Below, piece after piece: positions 11,093 to 22,452 of a stretch of 64,000 nt of DNA. Position numbers and translations under genes: made by a program. The notes beneath the pieces are model-generated. The model saw only the letters and a list, made by a program, of their open reading frames with translations, made no database searches and had not been told where the DNA came from. Numbering within the stretch: position 1 is the stretch's first letter; the number at the start of each line of letters is the position of its first letter. This stretch comes from Symsagittifera roscoffensis (lineage: Eukaryota; Xenacoelomorpha; Acoela; Convolutidae). The stretch covers positions 40,863,831 to 40,927,830 of the forward strand of contig NC_087070.1 of assembly GCF_963678635.1 (NCBI RefSeq). The letters are read 5' to 3'.

Positions 11093-11290
11093 CTTTTTAC
11101 GCAGGTAGTACTCCAGTTCGGCTTTGAACGCTTTCGGTTTGCTGAGCGAATCGACCAAACTCATGCGCTTTTCGCCATAGCCCATGAACGTGCCAGTGAC
11201 AGTCCTGTATGCAGTGTCCAGATCATACAAGTGGTTCCAGATCAGTCCACAGTAGTGTTGTAGCGCCTCGAACCAGCAGCCGGAAGGACC
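11093..11290 (-). CDS. unidentified large gene, exon 17
   Basis: Residues about 1005-1070. The acceptor is tgcttccag|GGT (phase 0) and the donor is AAAAAG|GTCGGA (phase 0). It reads GPSGCWFEALQHYCGLIWNH, then LYDLDTAYRTVTGTFMGYGE, and KRMSLVDSLSKPKAFKAELE. Strongly protein-like with aromatic-rich helices. Confidence 0.75.
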
Positions 11291-11329
11291 CTGGAAGCAA
11301 GCAACATATTGCCCCAGCCCTCTAGGATC

Positions 11330-11840
11330 TCAATCGGGTAACCGCTGGACCAAATTCACATCCTCCCCCTAATGATTTTTATATGAGTATGAGGGGGGGG
11401 GGGGGGGGGGGGGGTGGTGGGGGAGGGGGTATGTTAATTTAGTTTTAAAAGCAAACTTTTAACTTATCGGAATTGAGTGTTTCATACACAGCGCTATAAC
11501 CAATTTTATTTCAAAACAATTGTGTGGGTTGCAGGATCTTACCTTGGTTGAATTAGGTGGGAGGATGATAATTTGATCTTAGCCGTTTTCAAGATTTCAG
11601 TTTTGCACAATTTCTGGTTCAAATTAACATCGTCCCCCCTGAAAGCGATTTAGGGGGAGGATGTTAAATTGGTTCTAAGCAAGATTTTTGAACCAATGCC
11701 AATAGGAATTGAGCACTTTAGACGCACTAGTGCTAACCAATTTTAATTCTAAACAATAAATGGGGAGGAAGATCTTAACTTGGTCTAATAAGGGCGAGAG
11801 ATGTTCATTTGATTCTAATTTTTATTGACTTACTGATTGG
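11330..11840. repeat. degenerate C/G-run hairpin repeats
   Basis: Several degenerate units carry 'gggaggatgttaaattggttcta' or its complement, including an inverted pair AACATCGTCCCCC...GGGGGAGGATGTT at 11625-11664. A run of about 22 G lies at 11393-11414. The units probably belong to the same inverted-repeat family as 12389-12593. Confidence 0.5.
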
Positions 11841-12129
11841 CAACTAGTTGTAATTTTTCTATGTTGACGAAAAATAGCAATTGGCGCCAAAAATATATGA
11901 AGGCTCTTCCCCCCCCCTCCACCTGCAAATTTTTACAAGTAAATTTGTTGATCACATCATTGTGCGATTGTTATGAAAATATGAAAATTGACTTGCAGAC
12001 TAATTAGGCATGACAAACATGTTTGGCATCGATAACCAACCTCGTAAAACCACTCGTTACAACAAAAAATTGGAGCTGGTTGGGAAGAGGAAAATGAGCC
12101 TATATGAACGCATGGCATAGACGGTACCG

Positions 12130-12255
12130 CGACAACTCGCAACAAAAGACCACTCGCAATACAAGACAACTCGCAAAATCATAAGATCGTATAATTGCTA
12201 ATTTATACGAGTTGTCTTTTTTTGCGAGTTGTTTTTCTTTTGTTGCGAGTTGTCG
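12130..12255. mobile_element. 126-bp inverted-repeat element (MITE-like)
   Basis: CGACAACTCGCAACAAAAGA at the left end is matched perfectly by the reverse complement at the right end (12236-12255). Inner copies of 'caactcgca' make most of the element able to fold into one long hairpin. There is no exact target duplication; the flanks ggtaccg and tgtaacg agree at 5 of 7 bases. Confidence 0.6.
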
Positions 12256-12388
12256 TGTAACGGGCATATACAATGCACTGCTGGAGAAATGGACCCGAAC
12301 TAATTTAAAATCAGACTCGCTTGAAACTTGACACGAATTGAGACGAGCATACATTAGTTCCTTTCAAATTGTCCCGAAATGATTCTTT

Positions 12389-12593
12389 GGATCTACTTAA
12401 CAATCGCCCCCCACCCTGATATCGACTAAAGAAAAGCCACCCCTATAAATAAAAGCAGTAAATAGCACTAGAGCTTTGTATTTAAAATTCGAATTTTGGC
12501 TGCAATCTGATTGGTCGAAAATTCGACAACCTAGTCTTTTTAACAATTGCCCCCCTTTCTTGAAAGCGGGGGGGGGGCATTGTTAAGTAGATC
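12389..12593. mobile_element. 205-bp element with 24-bp terminal inverted repeats
   Basis: The left end GGATCTACTTAACAAT plus CGCCCCCC is matched by the reverse complement of the right end (12570-12593) with one or two differences around the C run. A third copy of the AACAATTGCCCCCC arm lies just inside the right end (12542-12555), giving a local hairpin. The flanks gattcttt and gattcatt could be an 8-bp target duplication with one mismatch. Confidence 0.65.
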
Positions 12594-12656
12594 CGATTCA
12601 TTTGTTTTTTTAATAATAATCTTCCTCCCAACTTTGTGGAACAGCCTGTTCGTTAC

Positions 12657-12821
12657 CTTGAAGATGACATGTTCGTCTAGCTCCAGCACTCCAATGTAGG
12701 GAGTGACCTTGCCGTACAGGAATGTGTGGCCGACCAGAGCCAGAGTGCTGGCTATTTTGAACTGGCCGATCGACTTGGGAAACTGTTTGTTGTCGAACAT
12801 CTGTCCGTAGTCTATCATTTT
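12657..12821 (-). CDS. unidentified large gene, exon 16
   Basis: Residues about 950-1004, 55 codons, phase 0 at both ends. The acceptor is tttgtatag|AAAATG and the donor is TTCAAG|GTAACG. It reads KMIDYGQMFDNKQFPKSIGQ, then FKIASTLALVGHTFLYGKVT, PYIGVLELDEHVIFK. The open frame runs on into the intron but the donor is strong. Confidence 0.75.
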
Positions 12822-12875
12822 CTATACAAACAAAAGCATAAGTGAAAAAGTACATATTATGTATATGAAATTCCA

Positions 12876-13160
12876 CCTGCGGATTTAGGGGGGGACGGAG
12901 GGACTCGGACGCCCTCTTCCCCCTTAGGGATTCGACCTCCTGTCGACCCAAAGGGTCCACCCTTTGTACTATTTTGAGATTTTCATTTTTACCTAACTGA
13001 CCCTAAAAATATTTTTAAAGGCGCCTTTGGCGCCAATATGTTCTGAATTCGAGTTGAGAGCGCGCGCAAAAATAACGCGAGTTTTTGGTCAAATTTTGCA
13101 AAAAGTGCCTAAAAGCGCCTTTTTGGCCTGTTTTTTTTTCAAAAAATTGCCTGCGGAGCA
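12876..13160 (+). mobile_element. hAT-like MITE copy (truncated)
   Basis: It starts CACCTGCGGATTTAGGG and carries the family landmarks: gggattcgacc, tcgacccaaag, ctattttgaga, aaaggcgcctttggcgccaat and gcgcgcgc. It decays after the 'cctgtttttttttc' module, with the far terminus lost. It lies next to the acceptor of exon 16. Confidence 0.7.
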
Positions 13161-16100
13161 GAAAAGTTGTTTAGATGTTTCTTTTCAATTCAGCTAAAGT
13201 TGGTGGGACTTTTACGCTACACAGCTCAAAACAGATATTTTTTAAAAGTTTAGAAACGGGGATAAAAAAAGATAAAAACGCTCAAATCTGTTTCGTTGAA
13301 AAACAAACCAGCGGAGACCAAAACTGAAAATCAATTTTATTCCAAAGCTCATTAGACGAAAAAAACACAAAATCGACAGCAAAAATTTCTATTTTACCAA
13401 ATGAGCAACTAAATTTCAAGTCGCTCCTTAAACTACGCTGTGACAAAAATACATCGCTTATGTGTCTTCAAAAAAATGGAATTTTTCAAAAGTTCACCTA
13501 ATGAATTTACAAATTTCTTTAAAAAAATGACAGGTGGCGCTGCCGTCAGAACGGGTTTTCTGAGAGCCATGACAAAAAAAAAGATACGGTTTTGGATGAT
13601 GGTTTTGGGCATGCAAGCTTAAGACCACAAAATTTTGCTGAAAAGAAACCGACTTTAGGCGAAATTTGAGGGTTGATTAGAAGTCTCATTGTGCGAAATT
13701 TGCGCGATGTTGTTTTGATTTTTAATCAATTTCCGATTTTTGTGATGGAAATTGCTCAATTTTGGCCCGCCCCATTACACGCAATAGAAATACTCTCAAT
13801 AGAAATACTCTCAATAGAAATTTAGGACTGAAAAATTTCGTTTCTTTTGTGTTCTGTATATTGGCCAGTTATTGTTCCGAATTTCGAAGAAAATGGAATA
13901 TTTATGCTTGGGGTGTTTTTTTCAGCCAATTTTCAGCAATCGAAATAATAGTTTCTGACAAAAAAAATACCCCATTGAAGAAAATGACTCCCTGAAATCA
14001 AATATAAAAAGATGTTTTATCTCCGATTATTTTTTGTAAAAATCTGGCGGTTTGAAAATTGCCAAACTGGCCATGTTCTGGATTAAATTATGCGCGCTTT
14101 GAAGAAATTATTCATAACGCAGAAAGCGCAATGCAAGCTAATAATGCGTGGCAAATTATCCCGCACAACAAAAACGTTTCAAAGTGAATTGAGACTAGCT
14201 TTCAATTGGTTGTATTAGTGTTGTACGTCTCAAACTTTTACACTTAATCTTTGATTTTTTCAAAAAAAATTTGTTTTTAAATATTTTTTTTACCAAAAAT
14301 TATTCGATATAGATTATGGGGCAATCGGAACATTCAGGGCTTTCTTTTTTGCTTTAAGAAATTTTGAAATTTAGAAATTTTTGGGGCCTTATAACCGAAA
14401 AGACCTAAATTGGTTACTTGCTGTTCAATTTCAACAGTGTTTCTGCATAGCTTTGGTTTCTATTACTCATTTTATAATACTTAATTTTTACTTTCAACCA
14501 TTTTCTTGAGTATGCCGTACAGTTAGACCTGTTTGCAAAATTTCTGCGTTCTCATGCGATGAATGCAAAAATTGTGATGCTCAAAAATTTTTGCCACATA
14601 TGCCTGAATGCTCAACGCAGCGATAAACATCACTGACTCCTTGGTGCTGAAATTTTTCAAAAACAAACCATGAAAAATTCACATAATTTTACAGCATCGG
14701 ATCATTGAAAACCCAGTGATGTTATGATACTTCCTCAAAAAATAAGAGAAAAACAGCAATGAGTCTTCATCAAACTTAGTTCTAAGGCTCAATTTATAGT
14801 AGCAGCATGATTTATGTTCAACTATTTTGGGGCCTAACGATAGCGAAGAAAAAAACTTTAGAGTAGCGAGCCAGAGATGGTGGAAGGGATACATGAAAGG
14901 AAATTTTTTTTTTTGTATTACTCTGAAATTTCGAAAAAGTAGAAAAAAAATTGTTTAGAGCTGATTCCGAAACTCAGACGAGATCAAGGATAACATGCTG
15001 CAAATCAGAGCCTGAATCAGTCTTACAAATATTTGACTTTTTCTGAAATAGTGATAATTATCACTGAAGTTTCGAGTCAAATGTCATTTTGAGGCTGCGG
15101 AAGGGCAACAATTTCAAAATGGCTCACCATAAAAATGGTCAACGAAATTTTTCAAACTGTGTCTATCAAAAAAAACTATGAACACGTTAACTTTTTTTTC
15201 ATCCCCCATCATACATAAGCAACAATTTGTTGGTCTAACTAGAAGCATTATTTACAAGATTATTTATGAAAGACAACCGTTAGCTCAAATGGCAATTTTT
15301 ATCATAACTGGACATTGTGAGCTAAATTTTAAGAGTAAAAAATAGCAGGTGAGAAATCAAAAGGATCCTTAAGTGTTGTCTAGTTTTAAACCTAAATTAT
15401 CAGCTTTTCGCAGCACAGCAAGCGAGGATAGCAAAAAACTAAACGTGCGTGACTAGCAAACTGTAAATGGTGGATTAAAAAAGCATTATTCTGAAAATTC
15501 CGAAAAAAGAAGCATGGATTTTAAAATTGCTAAGCGTTGATTCTGAACACATAGTCCTGATTTAGGAACGGTTCAGTGCTAATTCAGTCCTGCGATGTTC
15601 AACGAACGCTACATCATTGATATTTCAGATTTAATCATGAATAACATGTAACTCATCAGAGCTTGAACCAGCAATGACAAGCAATAATTTTTCTCTGAAA
15701 CAATGACAATGAGAGTTTAACCCGGGCTTGGAAAATTTTGACTCAACCTGTCAAAATAGGCAGCAGTGATAAAATTTGGGGGAAAATATGGCAAATCTGC
15801 CGGTGGCCTTCAATATTGACATCTATATTAACATCTATTAACATGATTTATTCATTATTATCTCAATTCATTATTATCTAAATTGAAGGTTAAGTATAAG
15901 CGAAAAAATTAGTACTTGATAATAAAACTTCTCCTTTTTAGAGGTCAATTTACATGATAGAAAACATATTCAAACTTGCTTACTAGTTCATATTGACAAG
16001 TTTTAGTTTGATTTAAACTAGTTAAAGTTATTTTAGGTAGCATTTATGGTAATCATGACAAGATAAAAACGGCTTCTAGCCGCAAAAAACGGCCTTGAGT

Positions 16101-16293
16101 CGCAAATCAACAGCTTCACTTAACCAAATAACTGAGTCAGGAATGCTGGGAAATAGAAAAACAAAAGGACAGGCTGGATCGCTTTTCATATATCCTCTGA
16201 AAATCGCAGAAACCACAGCTATTTTTTTTATTAAGAGTCATTTGGGGAATATAAAAGGTATCGTTTTTGTACTTGTGCGTGTTTTGGGCTGAC
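13161..16293. other. intron 15 of the large gene
   Basis: Long AT-rich intron without a supported exon. Near 13850-14200 it holds a member of the dispersed family better preserved at 23225-23560 (shared motifs: cagccaattttcagc-type start, 'ggcggtttgaaaattgcca', 'gcgcgctttgaag'). The ORFs at 13440-13622, 13762-13995 and 14679-14894 lack splice support. Confidence 0.55.
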
Positions 16294-16505
16294 AATGGGC
16301 ATGATGGTCCTGTGGGCGAATATCTTAGTTGAGGGGATATTGTAGATGAAGTTGTCCCGGTCGGCCACTTTGCCCGCATTCACGTCTATCACCCTCTGCA
16401 ACACATCCTCCTCATACTCGAACCACAACTCCATCTTCAGGGCTGCCTCCCGGAAACACGTGATCAGGCGGGGCCAAGGGTTTGGCGGGAGGGTGGCACT
16501 GCATG
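16294..16505 (-). CDS. unidentified large gene, exon 15
   Basis: Residues about 879-949. The acceptor is gttttcag|CA (completes Ala) and the donor is CCCATT|GTCAGC (phase 0). It reads CSATLPPNPWPRLITCFREA, then ALKMELWFEYEEDVLQRVID and KVADRDNFIYNIPSTKIFAH. The frame and GC content change sharply at both borders. Confidence 0.75.
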
Positions 16506-16868
16506 CTGAAAACAACCCACACGGAGAACAATTGATCAGCTGGCTATTCTTTTGGGCTATATTCTAATGGTGTTAAGCTCTAGCTCAAGTAACTTAACAC
16601 TGTGACAAAAATTTTAGATTTCATGCAAATTTAAGTTTGTCAAATGAATTTGAAATTTCGGACAATTTATAGGTCGGAAAATTCAACACGATAAGAGTTC
16701 GTATCGCAACATGCTAGATATCTGCATAACTGCCTCTTTTTCTAAGACGACCTCCAAAACTCATCAAAAAGTGGTCTGGGCTCTAGAGTAACGTTTTCAA
16801 TGGCGGGGGGTTTCAGGATGGGGTTTATGGGTGTATGATAAGGGATAGAGTTCTTTCTTTTATCTAAC

Positions 16869-16986
16869 CCAAGTCAGTGATGTAATCCTTCCACACTTGG
16901 TCTACTCTGGTGTCAACTAAGTACTGCAGAAAGACTGTGTCCAGTTTGACAGAATCCGGACCCGCAGTGCTCCTCCCAACTGCCTC
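16869..16986 (-). CDS. unidentified large gene, exon 14
   Basis: Residues about 840-878. The acceptor is ttgtgttag|GAG (phase 0) and the donor is CTTGG|GTTAGA (phase 1). It reads EAVGRSTAGPDSVKLDTVFL, then QYLVDTRVDQVWKDYITDL. This short exon is supported by matching phases on both sides. Confidence 0.7.
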
Positions 16987-17209
16987 CTAACACAACAAAT
17001 CACACATCTTTTTAAACAGTCTAAGACTCATTTCAAACAGATAATCCATGCGTATGCTTATACATTGAAGCTACAAGCATGGAAGCATGGTTGTCATGCC
17101 CCTAGAAAAGCAAAGTCTATGGAAGATATGGGTTCCGCAAGTTTTATGAATAACCCAAAAACACTTGTATGTGTAAGTAAAGGGGGCGGGTATCGACAAG
17201 TGACTTTAC

Positions 17210-17441
17210 CTGGAGTACGACAAACATTTCGTCCTGATCTATGATTGGTCTGTGTTCATTCCCATGCACAAAGGTGTCTGCCCGTTGCTGTGTGGGGGGT
17301 CGCCACTTGCTCTTCGGCGCAAACTTCTGGCCCTTCTCGCGACGGATGACAGGCGTCGACGGGATCACGTGGTCTCTAAACAGCCGAGACATATCTTTCA
17401 AATTGACTTCATTTGATGATATTGCATTGCAAAATGTTAGT
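17210..17441 (-). CDS. unidentified large gene, exon 13
   Basis: Residues about 762-839. The donor CTCCAG|GTAAAG is strong. The acceptor is less certain: the only AG that keeps frame with exon 12 is aaaatgag|A at 17441, which has a weak pyrimidine tract and adds LTFCNAISSNEVNL before KDMSRLFRDHVIPSTPVIRR. The rest, basic and Pro/Gln-rich with DTFVHGNEHRPIIDQDEMFV, is clearly coding-like. Confidence 0.6.
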
Positions 17442-17850
17442 CTCATTTTGTGAGACTTACATAAAGATTTTTTCAAAAAATTGATGGTCGAGACGGTTGA
17501 ACACGCAGCAAATTAGTGGTAATCAAACTTAAGTGGCCAGCAAACACCATTTGCGAAAAAAAACAGCACTGAAAAAGGCTAGCAGACCCCACACTAGTAA
17601 TTTTGGTCAATTTTTTACTTTCAACACAACGGGACGCGTGTTTGCGTGAGTTTGTCATTATCGTTTGTGGAATTTTCACGCAATTAGCTCAGTTTGCGAT
17701 GTTTTTGTATAGAAAAACAAGCCAAAATCGGTCTGTAAATATTCAAAATTGGCATCAAATCCTATCGGGCAGCTCATTGCTGATCGCTATTTTCTTAAAA
17801 TGGGCTGAAAATGATCACCTCATTCTGAAACTGTTCACCTCGTTCAAATC

Positions 17851-17877
17851 TGTTTGTTACCTGGGATACTGAGTCCT
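17851..17877 (-). repeat. partial duplicate of the exon 12 3' end with its donor
   Basis: Twenty-seven bases identical to 18018-18044, covering the last 16 bases of exon 12 and its GTAACAAACA donor. The copy lies in intron 12 and is preceded by ...ttaagag, so GACTCAGTATCCCAG (17861-17875) could be a 15-nt microexon with its own AG and GT. Confidence 0.8.
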
Positions 17878-18027
17878 CTTAACAATATTAATAAGGAATT
17901 GCTCTCAAGGACGGTTTGTTACATGAATAAACCTGATAAACGTGATAACTTAATATAGTTCACCATCTAACAAATACCAAACTTGAACGTATGCTGAAGG
18001 GCTTTCATGTTTGTATTTGTTTGTTAC

Positions 18028-18243
18028 CTGGGATACTGAGTCCTTAGTCTGTCTATGGCTTGCATGACTATGGGAAACTGGCCAGTCTGGATGTTCTCCA
18101 TGCTCCAGATCAGCTGGGCCTCCACCATACTGTTCACACTCCTTAGAGTCTCAATGGTCTCTATGGACAGAGGCACCACATCCAGGAGGTCTACAGTTGG
18201 GGCATCTTGACGCTGTGAGATTTGGTCTAACTGATAGTTGCAT
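18028..18243 (-). CDS. unidentified large gene, exon 12
   Basis: Residues about 690-761. The acceptor is gcgttcctag|A (completes Arg) and the donor is ATCCCAG|GTAACA (phase 2). It reads CNYQLDQISQRQDAPTVDLL, then SIETIETLRSVNSMVEAQLI and NIQTGQFPIVMQAIDRLRTQ, typical of helical repeat proteins. Confidence 0.75.
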
Positions 18244-18544
18244 CTAGGAACGCAAGATAAATTTATCCACATTTTTTAAAGTTTACTAGACTTGAAAGAT
18301 TCTTGTCTTTCAGAGCTTAATCGATTTGACTTTATCAACTGAAAAATTTTATCAACAAAAACTGCTGCTACACGGGGGCCTCGGTTATCTTCCTATTTTG
18401 AGTTGAACAGCTGAAGTTTCTTGGCGCAGCTTCAATGTATTTTCGATATCAAACAAAATTTAAAAAAAGGATAACCATTTACTGTGAAATTAGCACAGAG
18501 TGTTCCGACCATAGTCTTAAAAAACACAAACATTTTTTTCAAAT

Positions 18545-18830
18545 TAGTGTAGTTTTTCTGTGTGGTGTGATCGAAAAAAATCTGAATGAAAAATTAGAAC
18601 TTGGGCACACTCAAAAATCATAGTAAAATAAGCAAATGTACAACTGGACAAGTGTTTTTGAATGAAAGTGACTACAAAAAGAAGAAAAAGTCATGAAAAA
18701 GTTTTAAAAGGATTTTGAAAAGCTTTTTCATTTTTTTGCAGATGGTTTTTGAAATTTTGAATTTTTTGATTCCCAATGTGACGCCAAATCAGCCCAAAAA
18801 ACCCTGTGGCGCCAAAAGTTACTTTGATGC
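18545..18830. repeat. diverged copy of the 8801/9687 repeat family
   Basis: Shares 'gtgtggtgtgat', 'aatctgaatgaaaaa', 'agtaaaataagcaaatgtacaact' and the downstream tttttga module. A second diverged copy follows at about 19060-19620, including aaaccggtttttctcg. Confidence 0.6.
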
Positions 18831-19059
18831 TATTAATGTTATCAAACTTTATTTAAAGTATTATATATTCAGGTCAAGGTCAAATGAGATCTAACCTTGC
18901 AGCCATGTACACATGGCAGAGTTGTGTTATGCAAGAGCGTAACTCGGCAGCTATCTCTCTAAGAAGATATTACAGCTCAGAGAACTTTGGGTCAAACATA
19001 TAGTAAAATTAATTTTGCACAAAACTCAGAGTTCCTAGAGTATCACACTGACCATAGTC

Positions 19060-19620
19060 TTACAAAACACAAAAAAAATCAAAAAAAATCTGAGTGAAAA
19101 AACAGAACTTGGACACGCAAAAAATTTGTAGTAAAATAAGCAAATGTACAACTGGAGAAATTTTTTTGAATGAAAAAGACTAGAAAATCAAAAAAAGTAA
19201 TGAAAATTTGTTAAAACGAATTTGGAAAAGTTTTTCATTTTTTTTGCACAGGTTTTTTGAAACTTTGAATTTTTTAATTCCCAATGTGGCGCCAAAATCA
19301 AATCAAAAAACATTTTTGGTTAGTAAAACTAAGTTTTTACGGCTTGAATTATTCATAAATCTGCTATTATAAGCATGCTCGCTCGAAATTAGACGAAAAC
19401 TTAAAAAAACCAAACCGGTTTTTCTCGTCACTGAGAAGTTTTTTTGGAGAAAACACAATTTTCAGAAAACCAAAACTGAAAAGACTTCAATTTGATATAT
19501 CACTCAGCTCATTCCGATGATTATTTCTTTGTGGTAGCTGATTTAGGGCGCAAAAGCAAAATAAAAACACATCCTATTACAAACTTCAATCCCATTTTCA
19601 ATGGTCGGAACAAAAAAGGT
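19060..19620. repeat. diverged copy of the 8801/9687 repeat family
   Basis: It carries the same module order as 8801-9390, including 'gctcgaaattagacgaaaac' and 'caaaccggtttttctcgtcac'. It lies in intron 11. Confidence 0.6.
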
Positions 19621-20421
19621 ATCCTGATAAAACCATTATTAAATACTGATTGGTTTTCCTTGCGATTATTTTATTTGTTAGTTTGTTTCGCCAGCAGGAT
19701 ACAATTAGACCATTCGCCTGTAATTTAAGTAAAACAGAACTACTTTAATGGATTTTCGTGGAGTAAAGTGTAGTCAATATAATCGATTCTCATGCCGACG
19801 TCATTCAACGAAATCAACACTAAATGGATTATAAAAACGATAGAAAGTTGTATCTCTCTCCGATAACTTATCATTTTTTTCACAAACTTGTAAACTCAAA
19901 ATAACCGCTTGGTTAAACATACATGCTACTACAAAATGGAACTATCATAATAAGTTAAAAATCAACAACTACACTGGCGTGTAAATATACAAATACAACT
20001 TGTATAAATGAAAAATTGAAAAAAAATCTCGAAAAGAACTAATGGATTGATCTGTCAATAGGAATTTTTTTCGTGTATTTCCAATTAAACTTTCAAATTC
20101 ATACTTTTGTTTAATTTTAACTTTTCTCAGCTTCACGTTTAAATTGTTCCATTTATTAACAACTATTGTTTACTGCAGATTTCTTTCCCCTATTTGTTTT
20201 TTGGAATCTGTTTTGTTTTATTTGTTTTGTGTGTTTGCTTAGTTTCACAGAGTATAATCAAGGCGCCCTTTTAGAGGTCAGCCTAAGGTGACAGACAGCA
20301 CCGAAAGCCCCAGTACCTGCCAACGCTAATTAGCACCGGAAATAGGCAGATGGTAGACAGCGTTTAAGAACCTAAAACTGAAGGAATTAGAGGGAAGTAA
20401 TTTAATGACTATATGACACAC

Positions 20422-20758
20422 CAGTAGTGGATTTAGGGGGAGAGGAGGGGGCCTGGGGTTTTATGCTTTTTCTCAGCAATTCGACCCCCTGCCGACCTAA
20501 AGGCAAAAATTCGGGCCCCCCTTTGTACTATTTTGAGATATCCCCATTTTTGTCTGACTGACCTTAAATTTTTTCTAAAGGCGCCACTGGCGCCAATATA
20601 TACTTATTTTGAGGGGGAGCGCGCGCCGAAAAAACTCAATTTTTTGGTAAAAAATTTTCCAAAAAATGCCTAAAAACGCCTTTTTTGTCTGTTTTTTCAA
20701 AATTTTGCATGCGGCGCTGAAATTTCGGCCAAAACAGGGTCTTTTTAGTGCTTTGGGA
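20422..20758 (+). mobile_element. hAT-like MITE copy (truncated)
   Basis: It starts CAGTAGTGGATTTAGGGGG and contains ttcgaccccctgccgaccta, aaggcgccactggcgccaat and gagcgcgcgccgaaaaaact. The right terminus is absent. It ends within 25 bases of the exon 11 donor. Confidence 0.7.
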
Positions 20759-20778
20759 TTTTTCTATGTCAGACGTAC

Positions 20779-21005
20779 CTCAAAAGGAGACTGACGTAGT
20801 CGCTCGATTTCTCCTGAAGGTCACTTCCCAACACAAAGTTCAACTCCTCCCTGTACTTTTTGAACTGCACATTTATCACATCAACTGACACTCTCGTGTC
20901 CCTGTAGGCGAAGATTGCCTCCTGGATCGCCAAGTTGAGCATCATCACACAGAACACTTTCCACCCGTGGCCCTGCAGTATCTTGTACAGGGCACTCAAC
21001 ATGTC
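20779..21005 (-). CDS. unidentified large gene, exon 11
   Basis: Residues about 615-689. The acceptor is cttgtgttag|GAC (phase 0) and the donor is TTTTGAG|GTACGT (phase 2). It reads DMLSALYKILQGHGWKVFCV, then MMLNLAIQEAIFAYRDTRVS and VQFKKYREELNFVLGSDLQE. One of the most convincing exons of the gene, with regular amphipathic helices. Confidence 0.8.
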
Positions 21006-21045
21006 CTAACACAAGAGCCCAGGGTTGTCATAGAGGAGATTTAGT

Positions 21046-21063
21046 GGGGGGGGGGGGGGGGGG
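21046..21063. repeat. poly-G tract in intron 10
   Basis: About 18 consecutive G, about 40 bases upstream (in gene sense) of the exon 11 acceptor. Confidence 0.9.
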
Positions 21064-21884
21064 TATTTTTTTGCTATAGTATTTTACACTGGGCGCATTT
21101 CTGGGCGTAGTACTCGAGTATTTCACACTTGGAAGAAATGTTTTGTTTGGTTTTATCAATAGACTGAATTATAATAAACCCAGTTTTTTTTGAAGGTAAG
21201 ACGCAGCACTTGAAGAAGTAAAAGGCTCTTAACTAATTTTCAATTAATAAACTTCATTTCAATTCAATTTCCATTAATTGTGCGAGATTCGTTTTCTAAA
21301 ACTTAAAAGAAGGTATTGAAAACTTAGAGATTGAACAGAGATGAATCAGAAGATTTACCCTCAACTGTTTGAATCGATTAGCTTCATTTTTAAAGACTTG
21401 TCTCTGGATTAAAGCGACCTACACACATCAAAAACTGTACGTACCAAGTGCACGGTTTGCTCTCGTAATCCTATTTTCCGCTGAGTTCTTGTTCAAAATT
21501 TGAAGTAAGCAACACTTTAATTTACAAAATGTGTGTTTAACTTCTTCAGATGCAAATAACAGACCGTTTTCCGAGCCGAAACCCTTTAATTTTGAAACTT
21601 ATCTCTGTACAAATATGAAGTTTAGTAAATCTTCATAACAGAAGCATTTTTTATTTAAAAGATTTTGACTCATCTAAGTTGGCCTGAATTTGAAAAATTC
21701 ATTTTATTCAAAAAAGGTTTATTTTGGTCCAACTAAAAAAATGTGAGGGGTTCAAACTATGAAAGGCTGATCCCCCCCAATAAAAAAAATCCTCAGCCCT
21801 AAACCTTAAACCATCCCCAAATTTTTTGATGGCTTAAGGTTTTACTGGTTTTTCTGAATTTCAGGGTTTTAAAACATGACAACC

Positions 21885-22029
21885 CTGATCTGAGGTGGAT
21901 TTGTCCATCAGGTTTAGAAGGATCAGTTTGTGAACTTGTTCGAAGAACTCATGATTGCGATGGTCCAGCTGGCAGATGTTTCGCTCAAAGTGAGTTCGCA
22001 GGGGCGCCTTTATCTGCTTCGAGTCCGGC
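21885..22029 (-). CDS. unidentified large gene, exon 10 (non-GT donor?)
   Basis: Residues about 566-614. The acceptor is tcccttcaag|G, completing Arg with exon 9. It reads PDSKQIKAPLRTHFERNICQ, then LDHRNHEFFEQVHKLILLNL and MDKSTS. To join exon 11 it must end in phase 0. The available ends are GATCAG|GGTTGT (GG donor) or CCTCA|GATCAG (GA donor). A GT one base further on would shift the frame. The listed end is the GG option. Confidence 0.6.
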
Positions 22030-22452
22030 CTTGAAGGGAAAGAAAAAAGAGTTCACGTTATGCTTAAATGACACGTTAGTAATTGGCTGTGATGGCGGCG
22101 AGGGGTGGGGGGCTTGATAGATAGCCAATTGAAGAAAGTAAAGAAGAGTAAGATCATGGATGATGACATCAAAAATGTATAGATTGAGCAGCTCATCAAA
22201 AACATTGCATTGCATGGAACTGCGGAGATATTGGCATCTTCTTACTCTGACCATAAATGGAAATAGCCAAACTCTAAAAAAAGTCGACAAAAAAGTTTAC
22301 AAGCTTAAGCCCCCTTCAACTGATTTTTCATTGGACATGGGCACGTATGCAATTCGTTACACTGCCGCGTAGCATTTACAAAACCTGTGAGTCATCAAGT
22401 AATTATGGTCAATTGATGACAAAAGTTATGAAGTAAACAAGTTTTCACTGAC

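Noticed and set aside
12610-12960. 116-codon ORF overlapping exon 16
   Set aside because: Shadow frame of exon 16 continued into MITE sequence.
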